64,000 nucleotides of DNA from Mesorhizobium koreense. Lineage in GTDB: Bacteria > Pseudomonadota > Alphaproteobacteria > Rhizobiales > Rhizobiaceae. The notes beneath the pieces were generated by a model that was given only the letters and a program-made list of their open reading frames with translations, made no database searches and had not been told where the DNA came from. The position numbers and the translations under genes were made by a program. Below are positions 29,474 through 38,378 of this stretch, one piece after another; within the stretch, counting starts at the first letter, position 1, and each line of letters starts with the position of its first letter. The DNA is taken from the NCBI RefSeq assembly GCF_031656215.1, contig NZ_CP134228.1, positions 3,367,001 through 3,431,000 on the forward strand, read 5' to 3'.

Positions 29474-29701
29474 ATGGGTAACTATTCAAAGCTCATCGGC
29501 TCCATCGTCGGCGGCGTGATCGGCTGGGTCGGATCGAAATACGCGCTGCCGCCGAGCCTGACATCACCCGAAATCCAAGCCGCCGCGACGCTCATATTGA
29601 GCGCCGTCGCGACCTATCTGTTCCCCGCGAATATGGCCAGCGCACCGGATACCGATACGTCAATCCCTCCCGAGCCCAAGCCCGACAAGCAGGCCCAGTG
29701 A
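29474..29701 (+). CDS. Small membrane protein, 75 aa
   Basis: Starts MGNYSKLIGSIVGGVIGWVGS behind a strong GGAGG (spacing 5). There are two hydrophobic segments (about residues 6-22 and 37-53), then a Pro/Asp-rich soluble tail (DTDTSIPPEPKPDKQ). The size and topology are holin-like, but no lysis genes are nearby and I do not assign that function. Confidence 0.6.
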   Translation: MGNYSKLIGSIVGGVIGWVGSKYALPPSLTSPEIQAAATLILSAVATYLFPANMASAPDTDTSIPPEPKPDKQAQ

Positions 29702-29705
29702 TCGG

Positions 29706-30254
29706 CTAGGCCCTGGCTAGGGCCTCGGCCAGTTCCCGCAGCTTTACAACCGTGTTCCAGTTCCTCGCGGTGGCGGTCACGCCGATCACCTTGTCGGTTC
29801 TGGTCGCAAGTTTCGAAGTGCCGAATCCGTCCGGCAAATGGAGGTAGAGAACCTTACCGACCAATTTGAACCGCTCGCGCCCGATTGCCAGTTCTTCCAG
29901 TTTTGCGATCCTATCGCTGGCCGGCACGCTTTCGAGAGCAAAGGCGTGCAATGTCTTGCCTTCCTTCTCGCCCTCCGGAAAGGGGTTGTTGCGGATCAGC
30001 TTTCGCCATTCGGCCAGGGAAAGGGCCAGGATTGGCTTGTCAAAGCCGAACTCCCTTTTGCAGATATCGGCGACGGCCTTCAGCATCTCCCCGCGTGGCA
30101 TACCGGTTCTCAGATAGGCGTTGCCGCTGTTGATATAGGTGCCCGCGTTCTCGAAGCCGGCCTCAGCCAGCTTTTCCCGCAGCTTCGCGGTCGGGAGTTG
30201 CGTCGCACCGCCGACGCCGCGAAACAGGATAATGTAGACCGTCGCACCGCTCAT
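29706..30254 (-). CDS. DUF1697 protein
   Basis: 182 residues: YIILFRGVGGA at the N-terminus, FENAGTYINSGNAYL in the first third, and ATARNWNTVVKLRELAE at the C-terminus. These are the three conserved blocks of DUF1697 (in most members the first reads LLRGINVGG). The function is unknown. Its start overlaps the ilvA stop by ATGA, placing it last in the ade-ilvA-DUF1697 operon. Confidence 0.88.
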   Translation of the reverse strand: MSGATVYIILFRGVGGATQLPTAKLREKLAEAGFENAGTYINSGNAYLRTGMPRGEMLKAVADICKREFGFDKPILALSLAEWRKLIRNNPFPEGEKEGKTLHAFALESVPASDRIAKLEELAIGRERFKLVGKVLYLHLPDGFGTSKLATRTDKVIGVTATARNWNTVVKLRELAEALARA

Positions 30255-31501
30255 ATGACGAGCCCCGCGATCGTCTCGTTGTCGGTGATGTCCTGATAGG
30301 CCCAGCCAGCCTCCTCGAAGCGGCGGGCAAGGATGGCGAAATTCTTCCGGTCCTTCGTCTCGATGCCGATCAGGACCGAGCCGAAATTGCGTGCCGATTT
30401 CTTGAGATACTCGAAGCGTGCGATGTCGTCGTCCGGGCCCAGAAGCTCGAGAAAATCTCGCAATGCGCCCGGCCGTTGGGGAAAGCGGAAGACGAAATAC
30501 TTCTTCAATCCCTCGAAGCGCAGCGCCCGCTCCTTCACGTCGGGCAGGCGCTCGAAGTCGAAATTGCCGCCAGAGACCACGAGCAGGATGCGCTTGCCGC
30601 GAATATCCTTTCTCGGCAGATCCTTGAGCGCATCGATCGCTAGCGCCCCCGCCGGCTCCAGCACGACGCCCTCGATATTCAGCATCTCGATCATGGTGGC
30701 GCAGAGGCGGTTTTCCGGAATGAGCTTCACCGCGTCGGCCGGAAAATCCTTCAGACGACGGAAATTCTCGCGGCCGATCTCGCCGACCGCCGCGCCGTCG
30801 ACGAAATTGTCGACGCTTTCGAGTCGCATGCGCTTTCCGGCGGCGAGACTTTCGTGGAGGCTCGGCGCCCCGGCCGGCTCGGCAAAGAGGAAACCGGGCG
30901 TCCAGCCGATATCTGCCAGATAGCCCGTCACCCCGGCGGCCAACCCGCCGCCGCCGACGGGCAGCACCACAAGATCGGGATTGGCCGGTATCTGCTTGGC
31001 GAGTTCGCAGGCAACCGTCGCCTGCCCCTCGATGATGTCGCGGTGGTCAAAGGGCGGCACCATCAGCCCACCTGTTTCGGCCGCAAAGGCGCGCGCGGCG
31101 GCATAACACTCGTCGAAGAAGTCACCGGTCAGCCTGATCTCGACCTGATCGCCGCCGAACATCCTTGTCTTGTCGATCTTCTGCTGCGGTGTCGTCACCG
31201 GCATGAAGACGACGCCTTTCTTGCCGAAATGCCGGCAGACGAAGGCAAAACCCTGGGCGTGGTTGCCCGCCGAAGCGCAGACAAAGAGACCAGCGCCCTC
31301 GCCTTCCGCCAGCGCCTTGCGGAAGAAATTGAAGGCGCCGCGAATCTTGTATGAACGTACTGGCGACAAATCCTCGCGCTTCAGGAAAACATGCGCGCCG
31401 GTCTTGCGTGAGAGATAGGCGCTTTGCTGAAGCGGTGTCTCCGGGAAGAGCGCCCGCATGGCCTCGGCCGCCTGTTCGACGCGATGTGTAAATCCTGTCA
31501 T
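30251..31501 (-). CDS. ilvA: Threonine ammonia-lyase (threonine deaminase)
   Basis: PLP enzyme converting threonine to 2-oxobutanoate and ammonia, the entry to isoleucine synthesis. 416 residues: catalytic lysine in RSYKIRGAFNFF, phosphate-binding glycine loop VGGGGLAAGV, and a C-terminal ACT-like regulatory domain (KKYFVFRFPQRPGALRDFLELLG). This single regulatory domain marks the shorter threonine dehydratase type that lacks the second ACT copy. ATG 31501 (MTGFTHRVEQAAEAM) is the sensible start. It lies 16 bp after ade. Confidence 0.93.
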   Translation of the reverse strand: MTGFTHRVEQAAEAMRALFPETPLQQSAYLSRKTGAHVFLKREDLSPVRSYKIRGAFNFFRKALAEGEGAGLFVCASAGNHAQGFAFVCRHFGKKGVVFMPVTTPQQKIDKTRMFGGDQVEIRLTGDFFDECYAAARAFAAETGGLMVPPFDHRDIIEGQATVACELAKQIPANPDLVVLPVGGGGLAAGVTGYLADIGWTPGFLFAEPAGAPSLHESLAAGKRMRLESVDNFVDGAAVGEIGRENFRRLKDFPADAVKLIPENRLCATMIEMLNIEGVVLEPAGALAIDALKDLPRKDIRGKRILLVVSGGNFDFERLPDVKERALRFEGLKKYFVFRFPQRPGALRDFLELLGPDDDIARFEYLKKSARNFGSVLIGIETKDRKNFAILARRFEEAGWAYQDITDNETIAGLVI

Positions 31502-31517
31502 GCGAAGCCGACGCCCC

Positions 31518-33329
31518 TCACACAAAAAGATCGACCTTCTCGAATTTCGTCACGTCGATGATACCGACATCGGAAATACGCAGTTCGGGAATGACCACCA
31601 GCGCCAGGAGCGAATGCTGCATATAGGCGTTGTTGAGCGTACAGCCCATCCGCCGCATCGCCTCGGTCAGCCTGGCCGCTTTTTCGGCGACGATTTCGGC
31701 ACGTTCATCCGACATCAGGCCGGCGATTGGCATCTCGACCAGCGCGATCTGCCTGCCCTTCGAGACCATGACCACGCCGCCGCCCTTCTCGGCGAGGATG
31801 TTTGCCGCCATTGCCATATCGGCCTTGTTCGTGCCAACGACGATCATGTGGTGCGAATCGTGCGCCACCGTCGAAGCCATGGCGCAATCTTCCGAATAAC
31901 CGAAGCCGGAGACGAAGCCGTTGGTGATGCCGCCGGTGCCGCGATGGCGTTCCACGACCGCGATCTGGCAGACATCAGCCGCACGGTCCATGGCGACGTG
32001 CCCGACCTCGACCGGCAGATCGGCTTCCAGCGCCCGCGTCGGCGCCTGGTTCTCGATGACGCCGATGACCCTCGCCCTGACCTCGTTCGCCCCCTCCGGC
32101 GCGGCGATGTCAAAATCGGCCACTTCCAGCTTCTTGCCGAGCCGAACGGTGTTCTTGGCCGCCGCCGGATAGGCATAGGCGGGAATGTCGGCTTCCAGCT
32201 TCCCATTCGACGCCAGCCGCACGCCGCGCCCATAGACCTCGTCCACCGCCATCTTCGGCAGGTCGGAGACGATCAGGAAATCCGCCAGCCTTCCGGGCGC
32301 GATCGAGCCCAACTCGCGCTCCAGCCTGAAATGCTGGGCGGCGTTGAGTGTTGCCATCTGGATCGCCGTGACCGGCTTCAGCCCCTGCTCGATGGCGTGG
32401 CGCACCACGCGGTCCATATGCCCGTCATGAACCAGCGTGCCGGAATGGCTGTCGTCGGTGCAGAGGATGAAATTCCGCGGATCGAGACCGCGCTCGGTCA
32501 CGGCCTTGATCTGCTCGGCAACGTCGTACCAGGCGGAGCCTAGCCTCAGCATCGCCTTCATGCCCTGACGCACGCGGGCGACGGCGTCTTCGGCGCGCGT
32601 CCCCTCGTGATCGTCCTCCGGACCGCCGGCAACATAGCCATGGAACGGCAGGCCGAGGTCCGGTGAGGCATAGTGGCCGCCAACCGTACGCCCTGCCTTC
32701 ACCGTCGCTGCGATCTCGCCGACCATCGTCGGATCGTTCGCCGCGACGCCGGGAAAATTCATCACCTCGCCAAGCCCGATGATGTTTTCCCATGTCATCG
32801 CCTCGGCCACGTCATCAGGCCCGAGCACGGCGCCGCCATGCTCCAGTCCCGGCGCGGACGGCACGCAGGACGGCATCTGGACGTAGACGTTGGTCGGCAT
32901 GGCAAGCGCCTCGTCATGCATCAGGCGCACGCCCTCCAGCCCAAGCACATTGGCGATCTCGTGCGGATCGACGAACATCGAGGTCGTGCCGTGCGGGATG
33001 ACGGCGCGGCAGAACTCCGTCACCGTCACCATGCCGGACTCGACATGCATATGCGCATCGCAGAGGCCCGGCACGAGATAGCGCCCGCCGGCGTCGACCA
33101 CGCGTGTATTCTCCCCGATCGCGTGCGAGGCATCGGGGCCGCAATAGGCAAAACGGCCTTCCACAATGGCGAGGTCCGTCGCCGGGACGATCTCGCCGGA
33201 ATGGACATTCACCCAGCGCCCGTTGCGCACGACGATGTCGGCTTTCCTCCGCCCCATGGCGACATCGACCAGGGTGGGCGCTACTTCCGTCCATGGTTTC
33301 GGGCGCATGCTGGCAGGCTTCGCGTTCAT
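31518..33329 (-). CDS. ade: Adenine deaminase
   Basis: Converts adenine to hypoxanthine and ammonia for purine salvage. It is a 603-residue amidohydrolase of the Ade family with metal ligands in GLCDAHMHVESGMV, VDPHEIANVLG, and DDSHSGTLVHDGHMD, and the late SHHMIVVGTNKADM and LNNAYMQHSLLAL motifs. Length is normal. First gene of a minus-strand unit with ilvA and DUF1697. The pairing with threonine deaminase is not a recognised pathway link. Confidence 0.94.
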   Translation of the reverse strand: MNAKPASMRPKPWTEVAPTLVDVAMGRRKADIVVRNGRWVNVHSGEIVPATDLAIVEGRFAYCGPDASHAIGENTRVVDAGGRYLVPGLCDAHMHVESGMVTVTEFCRAVIPHGTTSMFVDPHEIANVLGLEGVRLMHDEALAMPTNVYVQMPSCVPSAPGLEHGGAVLGPDDVAEAMTWENIIGLGEVMNFPGVAANDPTMVGEIAATVKAGRTVGGHYASPDLGLPFHGYVAGGPEDDHEGTRAEDAVARVRQGMKAMLRLGSAWYDVAEQIKAVTERGLDPRNFILCTDDSHSGTLVHDGHMDRVVRHAIEQGLKPVTAIQMATLNAAQHFRLERELGSIAPGRLADFLIVSDLPKMAVDEVYGRGVRLASNGKLEADIPAYAYPAAAKNTVRLGKKLEVADFDIAAPEGANEVRARVIGVIENQAPTRALEADLPVEVGHVAMDRAADVCQIAVVERHRGTGGITNGFVSGFGYSEDCAMASTVAHDSHHMIVVGTNKADMAMAANILAEKGGGVVMVSKGRQIALVEMPIAGLMSDERAEIVAEKAARLTEAMRRMGCTLNNAYMQHSLLALVVIPELRISDVGIIDVTKFEKVDLFV

Positions 33330-33529
33330 CGATCCGTCCCTTCGCCGTCTGTAGAGCCGGCATCGCTACTCCATAGCCGCAAATCGCCTTCGCGAACAAT
33401 GCTCCCCCTACCCCAGACTCCCCCAAGGGCTCCGCGCCGAGCCAGTCCTGCGCAAGCTCCGAAGACCATCTTGCCGCCGACAGTTCTTATGGCCGGCGTC
33501 CTGTCGGGCCGCATCGCGCGGAGTCCAAA

Positions 33530-34822
33530 ATGGAAATCAGCAAATACGATCTCGCCCTGCCTGAGACGATCGGGCTTGCGCGCCTGTTCGCCATCGGCTT
33601 CGGCGGCGGTGACTATGGCACCATTATAACGGAACTGCTCGCCCGCCTCGAACGGGACCAGGAGGATGCCGCCGCACTCTTCGATCTCGCTACGATCCTG
33701 ATGCTGAACGGAAAACGGCAGGAGGGACTTGACTGCCAGCAGGATGCGCTTCGCATCAGCCGGCTGTTTCGCCAGTCCGCAACCGGAACCGCGGAGCCGC
33801 CACTAAAGCTATTGATGCTCGCCGTCCCGGGAGACTTCATGGCCAACACGCCGGTCCAGTTCCTGCTCGAAGGCGCGGGCGTCACGCTCGACACGCTCTA
33901 TCTGTCGCCGGATGGGAACCTGCCCGAACTCGTTCCGCCTCACGACATATTGCTGGTCGGGATCGGCGAATCCGACGAAAGCAAGCCGATCCTCGCGTCG
34001 TTGCAGCCAGCGCTCGACCGTTGGCCGAGACCGGTCCTGAATCGGCCGGCAGACGTGCTCAAGCTGACGCGCGAGAAACTGGCGACGACGTTGTCCCCCG
34101 GACGCGGGCTCGACGTGCCGGTGACGATTCGCGTCGATCGGGCAATGCTGGACAATCTGGCCAACGAAAAGGCCGGACCCGTCGATCTCCTGGGCGAAGG
34201 CGCCTACCCGATCATCGCCCGGCCGGTCGGCTCCCACGCCGGCCACGGGTTGAGCAAGCTCGATACGCCCGCCGCCGTCGGCGCCTATCTCAGAACGCAA
34301 CAAGGCGAAGATTTCTCCATCTCGCGCTTCGTCGACTATCGCGATGCCGACGGCCTTTTCCGCAAGTTCCGAATCGTGCTGATCGACGGCCGGCCCTTTC
34401 TTGCGCATGTCGCAATCGGGCGGCACTGGATGCTGCACTACCTGAATGCCGGCATGGCGGAAAGCGCTGCCAAACGCGCCGAGGAAGCCGCGCTGATGGC
34501 GGCATTCAGCGTAGGCTTCGCCGCAAGGCACCGGGAGGCACTCGCCGACATCGCCGCACTTGCTGGTCTCGAGTATTTCGCCGTCGATTGCGCCGAGACG
34601 CGGGAAGGAAAACTTCTGATCTTCGAGACGGACACCGCCATGATCGTGCACGACATGGACCCGCCCGACCTCTATCCCTACAAGCATCCGCAGATGACGA
34701 GGATATTCAAGGCGTTCCGGAAAATGCTCCGCGCCCGCATCCACCAAGCGCATGCGCGCAATACCCTGATCGCGGCATCGAGCTTGCGGAAGATGACAGG
34801 GCGAAAGCCGCTACCGGGTTAG
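33530..34822 (+). CDS. TPR-like/ATP-grasp protein of unknown substrate
   Basis: 430 residues in two parts. Residues about 25-85 form helical TPR-like repeats (DQEDAAALFDLATILMLNGK and RQEGLDCQQDALRI). Residues about 175-400 form an ATP-grasp fold: PIIARPVGSHAGHGLSKL (nucleotide-binding loop), FRKFRIVLIDGRPFLAHVAI, and GLEYFAVDCAETREGKLLIFETDTA (metal-binding acidic/E-x-D region, with ETD where classic enzymes have ExN). ATP-grasp enzymes join a carboxylate to an amine or thiol. Similar TPR/RimK-like proteins occur in rhizobia and some sit near peptide modification genes, but no precursor is visible here. Confidence 0.75.
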   Translation: MEISKYDLALPETIGLARLFAIGFGGGDYGTIITELLARLERDQEDAAALFDLATILMLNGKRQEGLDCQQDALRISRLFRQSATGTAEPPLKLLMLAVPGDFMANTPVQFLLEGAGVTLDTLYLSPDGNLPELVPPHDILLVGIGESDESKPILASLQPALDRWPRPVLNRPADVLKLTREKLATTLSPGRGLDVPVTIRVDRAMLDNLANEKAGPVDLLGEGAYPIIARPVGSHAGHGLSKLDTPAAVGAYLRTQQGEDFSISRFVDYRDADGLFRKFRIVLIDGRPFLAHVAIGRHWMLHYLNAGMAESAAKRAEEAALMAAFSVGFAARHREALADIAALAGLEYFAVDCAETREGKLLIFETDTAMIVHDMDPPDLYPYKHPQMTRIFKAFRKMLRARIHQAHARNTLIAASSLRKMTGRKPLPG

Positions 34823-34903
34823 CGCGTAACGCTAACAGGGGTTGAAGCGGGCCGCGACAAATGCCAAATCTTGGGCTGTTCGCTCCCTTTCCTTCCGGTA
34901 TCC

Positions 34904-35731
34904 ATGGTCACCTATCTCGACGCCGACACGGCCCCGCTGAAAAATACCGGCCAGATCCGCCTCTACGACGGAGCCGGTTTTGAGGGCATGCGCAAAGCCT
35001 GCGATCTGACGGCGCGGTGCCTGGACGAACTTGCCGGCATCGTCGCTCCGGGTGTGCCGACCGAGAGGATCGACCGCTTCGTCTTCGAATATGGCATGGA
35101 CCACGGCGCGCTCCCCGCGACGCTTAATTATCGTGGCTACACCAAATCGGTCTGCACCTCGATCAATCACGTCGTCTGCCATGGCATCCCGGATGCAAAG
35201 CCGCTGCGCGAGGGCGACATCGTCAACATCGACGTCACCTACATCCTCGATGGCTGGCATGGCGATTCGAGCCGCATGTATCCCGTCGGCCAGATCAAGC
35301 GGGCTGCGGAACGACTTCTCGAAGTGACGCATGAATGCCTGATGCTCGGTATTGCCGCTGTCCGCCCCGGTGCGCGCACCGGCGCGATCGGCGCGGCCAT
35401 CCAGGCCTATGCCGAAGGCGAACGCTGTTCGGTGGTGCGCGATTTCTGCGGCCACGGCGTCGGCCGCCTTTTCCACGACGCACCGAACATCCTGCACTAT
35501 GGCAGTCCCAACGAGGGGGTGGAGATGCGCGAAGGCATGATCTTCACGATCGAGCCGATGATCAATCTCGGCCGTCCGCATGTGAAGGTGCTGTCCGACG
35601 GCTGGACCGCTGTGACGCGCGACCGTTCGCTCTCGGCGCAATATGAGCACACGGTGGGCGTGACGAAAGACGGGTGCGAAATCTTCACGCTTTCGCCGGC
35701 GGGCCTCGACCGGCCCGGCCTCGGCAACTAA
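34904..35731 (+). CDS. map: Type I methionine aminopeptidase
   Basis: Removes the initiator methionine from nascent proteins. 275 residues with all five metal ligands in place: NIDVTYILDGWHGDSS (two Asp), CGHGVGRLFHDAP (His), TIEPMINLG (Glu), and QYEHTVGVT (Glu). ATG 34904 gives the usual length, and an upstream ATG in frame (34871) adds non-conserved sequence. It lies 81 bp after the ATP-grasp gene. A rhizobial palindrome follows before radC. Confidence 0.96.
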   Translation: MVTYLDADTAPLKNTGQIRLYDGAGFEGMRKACDLTARCLDELAGIVAPGVPTERIDRFVFEYGMDHGALPATLNYRGYTKSVCTSINHVVCHGIPDAKPLREGDIVNIDVTYILDGWHGDSSRMYPVGQIKRAAERLLEVTHECLMLGIAAVRPGARTGAIGAAIQAYAEGERCSVVRDFCGHGVGRLFHDAPNILHYGSPNEGVEMREGMIFTIEPMINLGRPHVKVLSDGWTAVTRDRSLSAQYEHTVGVTKDGCEIFTLSPAGLDRPGLGN

Positions 35732-35785
35732 GGCGTGTCGCGATCTTTCAGATTCTCTCCATACGCTTTAGATTCTTGATTTTAC

Positions 35786-35830
35786 GCATGTCTTTATCCC
35801 GAAACCGGTTCCCACTTTCGGGAGACATGC
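35786..35830. repeat. Rhizobial intergenic palindrome
   Basis: A nested inverted repeat: GCATGTC (35786-35792) with GACATGC (35824-35830), and CCCGAAA (35798-35804) with TTTCGGG (35816-35822). This text is a very common dispersed element in Rhizobiales genomes. It lies between map and radC and could act as a terminator for map. Confidence 0.75.
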
Positions 35831-35884
35831 TTTAAGCTCACCACTGCCGGCATGGGTTCGCCGGCGGGGGTGCGGCGACGGATC

Positions 35885-36529
35885 ATGACTTCCGAAGAGG
35901 ACGAACGCGGATTTTTCGGCGAAGCGCAGTTGCGGCCGACAGAGCCGACGCGAACCGAAAAGCCGCATTATCACGGACATCGCGAAAGGCTGCGCGCCCG
36001 CTTCCTCGAGGCCGGCCCGGATGCACTCGCCGACTACGAGATGTTGGAGCTGATCCTGTTCCGAGCCTTTAGGCAGAGCGACACCAAGCCGCTTGCCAAG
36101 GCGCTGATCGCGCGATTCGGCTCTCTTGCCGAGGTATTGGGCGCGCCTGTTCATCTTTTGCGCGAGGTAAAGGGGATCGGCGATGCGGCCGCGCTCGAAC
36201 TGAAGATCATCGCCGCCGCCGCCCAGCGCATGGCAAAAAGCGGCATCAAGGGTCGCCAGGTGCTTACCTCATGGGGCCAGGTGATCGACTATTGCCGCAC
36301 CTCCATGGCCTTCGAGACGATCGAGCAATTCCGTATCCTCTTCCTCGACAAGAAGAACGCGCTCATCGCCGACGAAGTGCAGCAGACCGGCACGGTCGAC
36401 CATACGCCGGTCTACCCGCGCGAAGTGGTACGCCGGGCTCTGGAACTGTCGGCCACGGCAATCATCCTCGTGCATAACCACCCCACTCACCCGTTTTCAA
36501 TCACGCTGGATCACGCTCAAACACGCTGA
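35885..36529 (+). pseudogene. radC: radC, 3' end replaced by island insertion
   Basis: RadC-family JAB protein: [15 protein letters not shown] at the N-terminus, an HhH-like helical part ([29 protein letters not shown]), and the MPN core ([37 protein letters not shown]). The zinc motif should read HNHPSGDPTPS-x2-D, but after H197-N-H199-P200 (codons from 36473) the frame runs into [14 protein letters not shown] and stops. The Ser/Asp part and the last roughly 50 residues are missing. The break coincides with the start of integrase-associated DNA, so the gene was split by site-specific insertion. A shortened protein may still be made. Confidence 0.88.
36473..36484 (+). other. Probable attL core of the genomic island, inside radC
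   Basis: CATAACCACCCC is the last stretch that fits an intact radC. From about 36485 the sequence no longer encodes RadC, and an integrase gene starts 200 bp on. The exact crossover cannot be fixed without attR or an empty site, and no second copy of this 12-mer was seen near the window end. Confidence 0.6.
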
Positions 36530-36535
36530 AACACT
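36502..36535. repeat. 10-bp periodic direct repeats next to attL
   Basis: CACGCT occurs at 36502, 36512 and 36522, exactly one helical turn apart, with a degenerate fourth unit (CACTAG) at 36532. Just beyond, TTTTGGCA occurs at 36551 and 36576. Both sets lie between the presumed crossover and int, where arm-type integrase or excisionase sites are expected. Confidence 0.5.
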
Positions 36536-36683
36536 AGCAAAATTGCGCCATTTTGGCATTGCGTAGTGGGGGCGGTTTTGGCAAATTGGGGGCTGTAATA
36601 GGGGTAGAAAACGGCCTTCCGCTCCCAGCTAGCGATCCCTGTTTCTCCTCGACCGATCCCAGTTCCGGAAAGGAGGAAACGCC

Positions 36684-37937
36684 ATGCCCGCCCTAACCGA
36701 CACCGCGATCCGACATGCACTGAAGCGCGTCGAGATCAGCCGCAAACAAGAAAACTTGGCCGATGGCGAAGGACGCGGCACCGGCCGTCTCGTCCTCGTT
36801 CTCAAGCCCATGCCGAAGCGTGTCACCGCCGACTGGATGGCCCAGCAATGGCGCGACGGCAAACGCACAAAGAAGAAGATCGGCGCCTATCCGTCGATGT
36901 CGCTGGCGCAGGCCCGTGAGATCTACAAGCGCGACTTTGCCGACGTCATCCAGAAGGGCCGAAGCATCAAGATCGCGACCGATACGCGTCTTGGCACGGT
37001 TGCTGATCTTTTCGAGGGTTATGTCGCGGCGCTCAAGGAAGCCGGCAAGCCGTCCTGGAAGGAAACGGAAAAGGGCCTTAACAAGGTCGCCGACACGCTC
37101 GGGCGCAACCGCCTCGCCCGCGAGATCGAGGCCGAGGAAATCATCGAGCTGATCCGCCCGATCTATGAGCGTGGCGCAAAGTCGATGGCCGACCATGTGC
37201 GCTCCTACCTTCACGCCGCCTTTAGCTGGGGCATGAAGTCCGACAACGATTATCGGCAGCAATCCTCACGCCGGTTCCGTCTTCCCTTCAATCCCGCAAC
37301 GGGCATTCCGACAGAACCCAAGGTCAAAGGCACTCGCTGGCTCGATGAGGACGAGTTCGTGCAGCTCTACCGCTGGCTGGACTGCCCGGACACGCCGGTC
37401 CATCCGGCGTATCCGCGCGCCGTACAACTCATCATGCTGACTGGCCAGCGCGTCGAGGAGATTGCCCGCCTCCACGTCGATCAATGGGACGCCAAGGAGC
37501 GGATCATCGATTGGTCCAAGACCAAGAACGAGCAGCCCCACGCCGTCCCAGTACCCTCGCTCGCCGCCGAACTGATCGAGTCAATCACGCCTAATGAATA
37601 CGGCTGGTTCTTCCCTTCCGCCAAAGACCCGAAGAAGCCCGTCAGTCACGGCACGCTGTATAGCTTCGTCTGGCGTCAACGGGACCGCGGCGTGATCCCC
37701 TATGCGACGAACCGCGATCTCCGCCGGACTTTCAAAACGCTCGCCGGCAAGGCTGGCGTATCGAAGGAAATCCGCGATCGCCTCCAAAACCACGCCCTCC
37801 AGGACGTCAGCTCCAAGCACTACGACCGCTGGCACTACATGGTCGAAAAGCGCGCTGGCATGGCCAAGTGGGACAGGTTCGTTCGCGCGCTGCTCAAGAA
37901 AAAGAAGGCCAACAACACATTGAAGCAAGCCGCGTGA
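36684..37937 (+). CDS. int: Tyrosine recombinase (P4-type integrase) of the island
   Basis: 417 residues: N-terminal arm-binding DUF4102-like domain (residues about 1-95, with LVLVLKPMPKRVTADWMAQQW), a SAM-like core-binding domain (about 105-205), and the C-terminal catalytic domain with Arg in LTGQRVEEIARL, the box II region NRDLRRTFKTL (Arg where many members have His), and nucleophile Tyr in SSKHYDRW. It catalyses integration and excision, evidently at radC. It points away from the attachment site. Its stop overlaps the next start (GTGA). Confidence 0.93.
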   Translation: MPALTDTAIRHALKRVEISRKQENLADGEGRGTGRLVLVLKPMPKRVTADWMAQQWRDGKRTKKKIGAYPSMSLAQAREIYKRDFADVIQKGRSIKIATDTRLGTVADLFEGYVAALKEAGKPSWKETEKGLNKVADTLGRNRLAREIEAEEIIELIRPIYERGAKSMADHVRSYLHAAFSWGMKSDNDYRQQSSRRFRLPFNPATGIPTEPKVKGTRWLDEDEFVQLYRWLDCPDTPVHPAYPRAVQLIMLTGQRVEEIARLHVDQWDAKERIIDWSKTKNEQPHAVPVPSLAAELIESITPNEYGWFFPSAKDPKKPVSHGTLYSFVWRQRDRGVIPYATNRDLRRTFKTLAGKAGVSKEIRDRLQNHALQDVSSKHYDRWHYMVEKRAGMAKWDRFVRALLKKKKANNTLKQAA

Positions 37938-38353
37938 GCGGTCGCACTATCGCCGTCGCCGGCATACTCGGGCTGCTCGGCCCGATTGCCAGCGCGCATG
38001 CCGACCCATGCGAGGCGCCGCTGCCGAGCCAGGCCGGCGTCCGCTTCTCCGGTGTCGTCCAATATGTTGGTGATGGAGATAGTCTTTGCGTCGGCGCGAC
38101 AGCCGATCCCAAGGAATGGATCGAAGTGCGGCTCGCGGACTTTGATGCGCCTGAACTGCACCAGCCCGGTGGTGCAGCAGCCAAGACGGCCCTTGAGCGC
38201 ATCGCCCTCCAGCACGTAGTCATATGCACCACGGAACGAGGACGCGGGGGTCACGTCATTTCCTACGACCGTGTGATCGCCCGCTGTCAGATCGGAACCG
38301 ACAGCATCGGCGACCTGCTCCGCCACGCCGGCGTCGCCGAGGGCGGGAACTGA
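37934..38353 (+). CDS. Secreted thermonuclease-like (SNase) protein
   Basis: 139 residues from GTG 37934, overlapping the integrase stop. A signal peptide (VSGRTIAVAGILGLLGPIA, cut after SAHA) precedes a staphylococcal-nuclease fold: VGDGDSLCVG, EVRLADFDAPEL (catalytic-type Arg and Glu) and SYDRVIARC (second Arg). The residues for Ca-dependent phosphodiester cleavage therefore appear present. It is shorter than typical SNase proteins. The coupling to int suggests co-expression during excision or transfer, or simply a packaged cargo gene. Confidence 0.75.
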   Translation: MSGRTIAVAGILGLLGPIASAHADPCEAPLPSQAGVRFSGVVQYVGDGDSLCVGATADPKEWIEVRLADFDAPELHQPGGAAAKTALERIALQHVVICTTERGRGGHVISYDRVIARCQIGTDSIGDLLRHAGVAEGGN

Positions 38354-38378
38354 TTCGACCTTGGCCTCTCAAAAGTCT

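Noticed and set aside
36502-36535. Short CRISPR-like array
   Set aside because: The units are only 10 bp with no spacers and no cas genes. Integrase-site repeats fit better.
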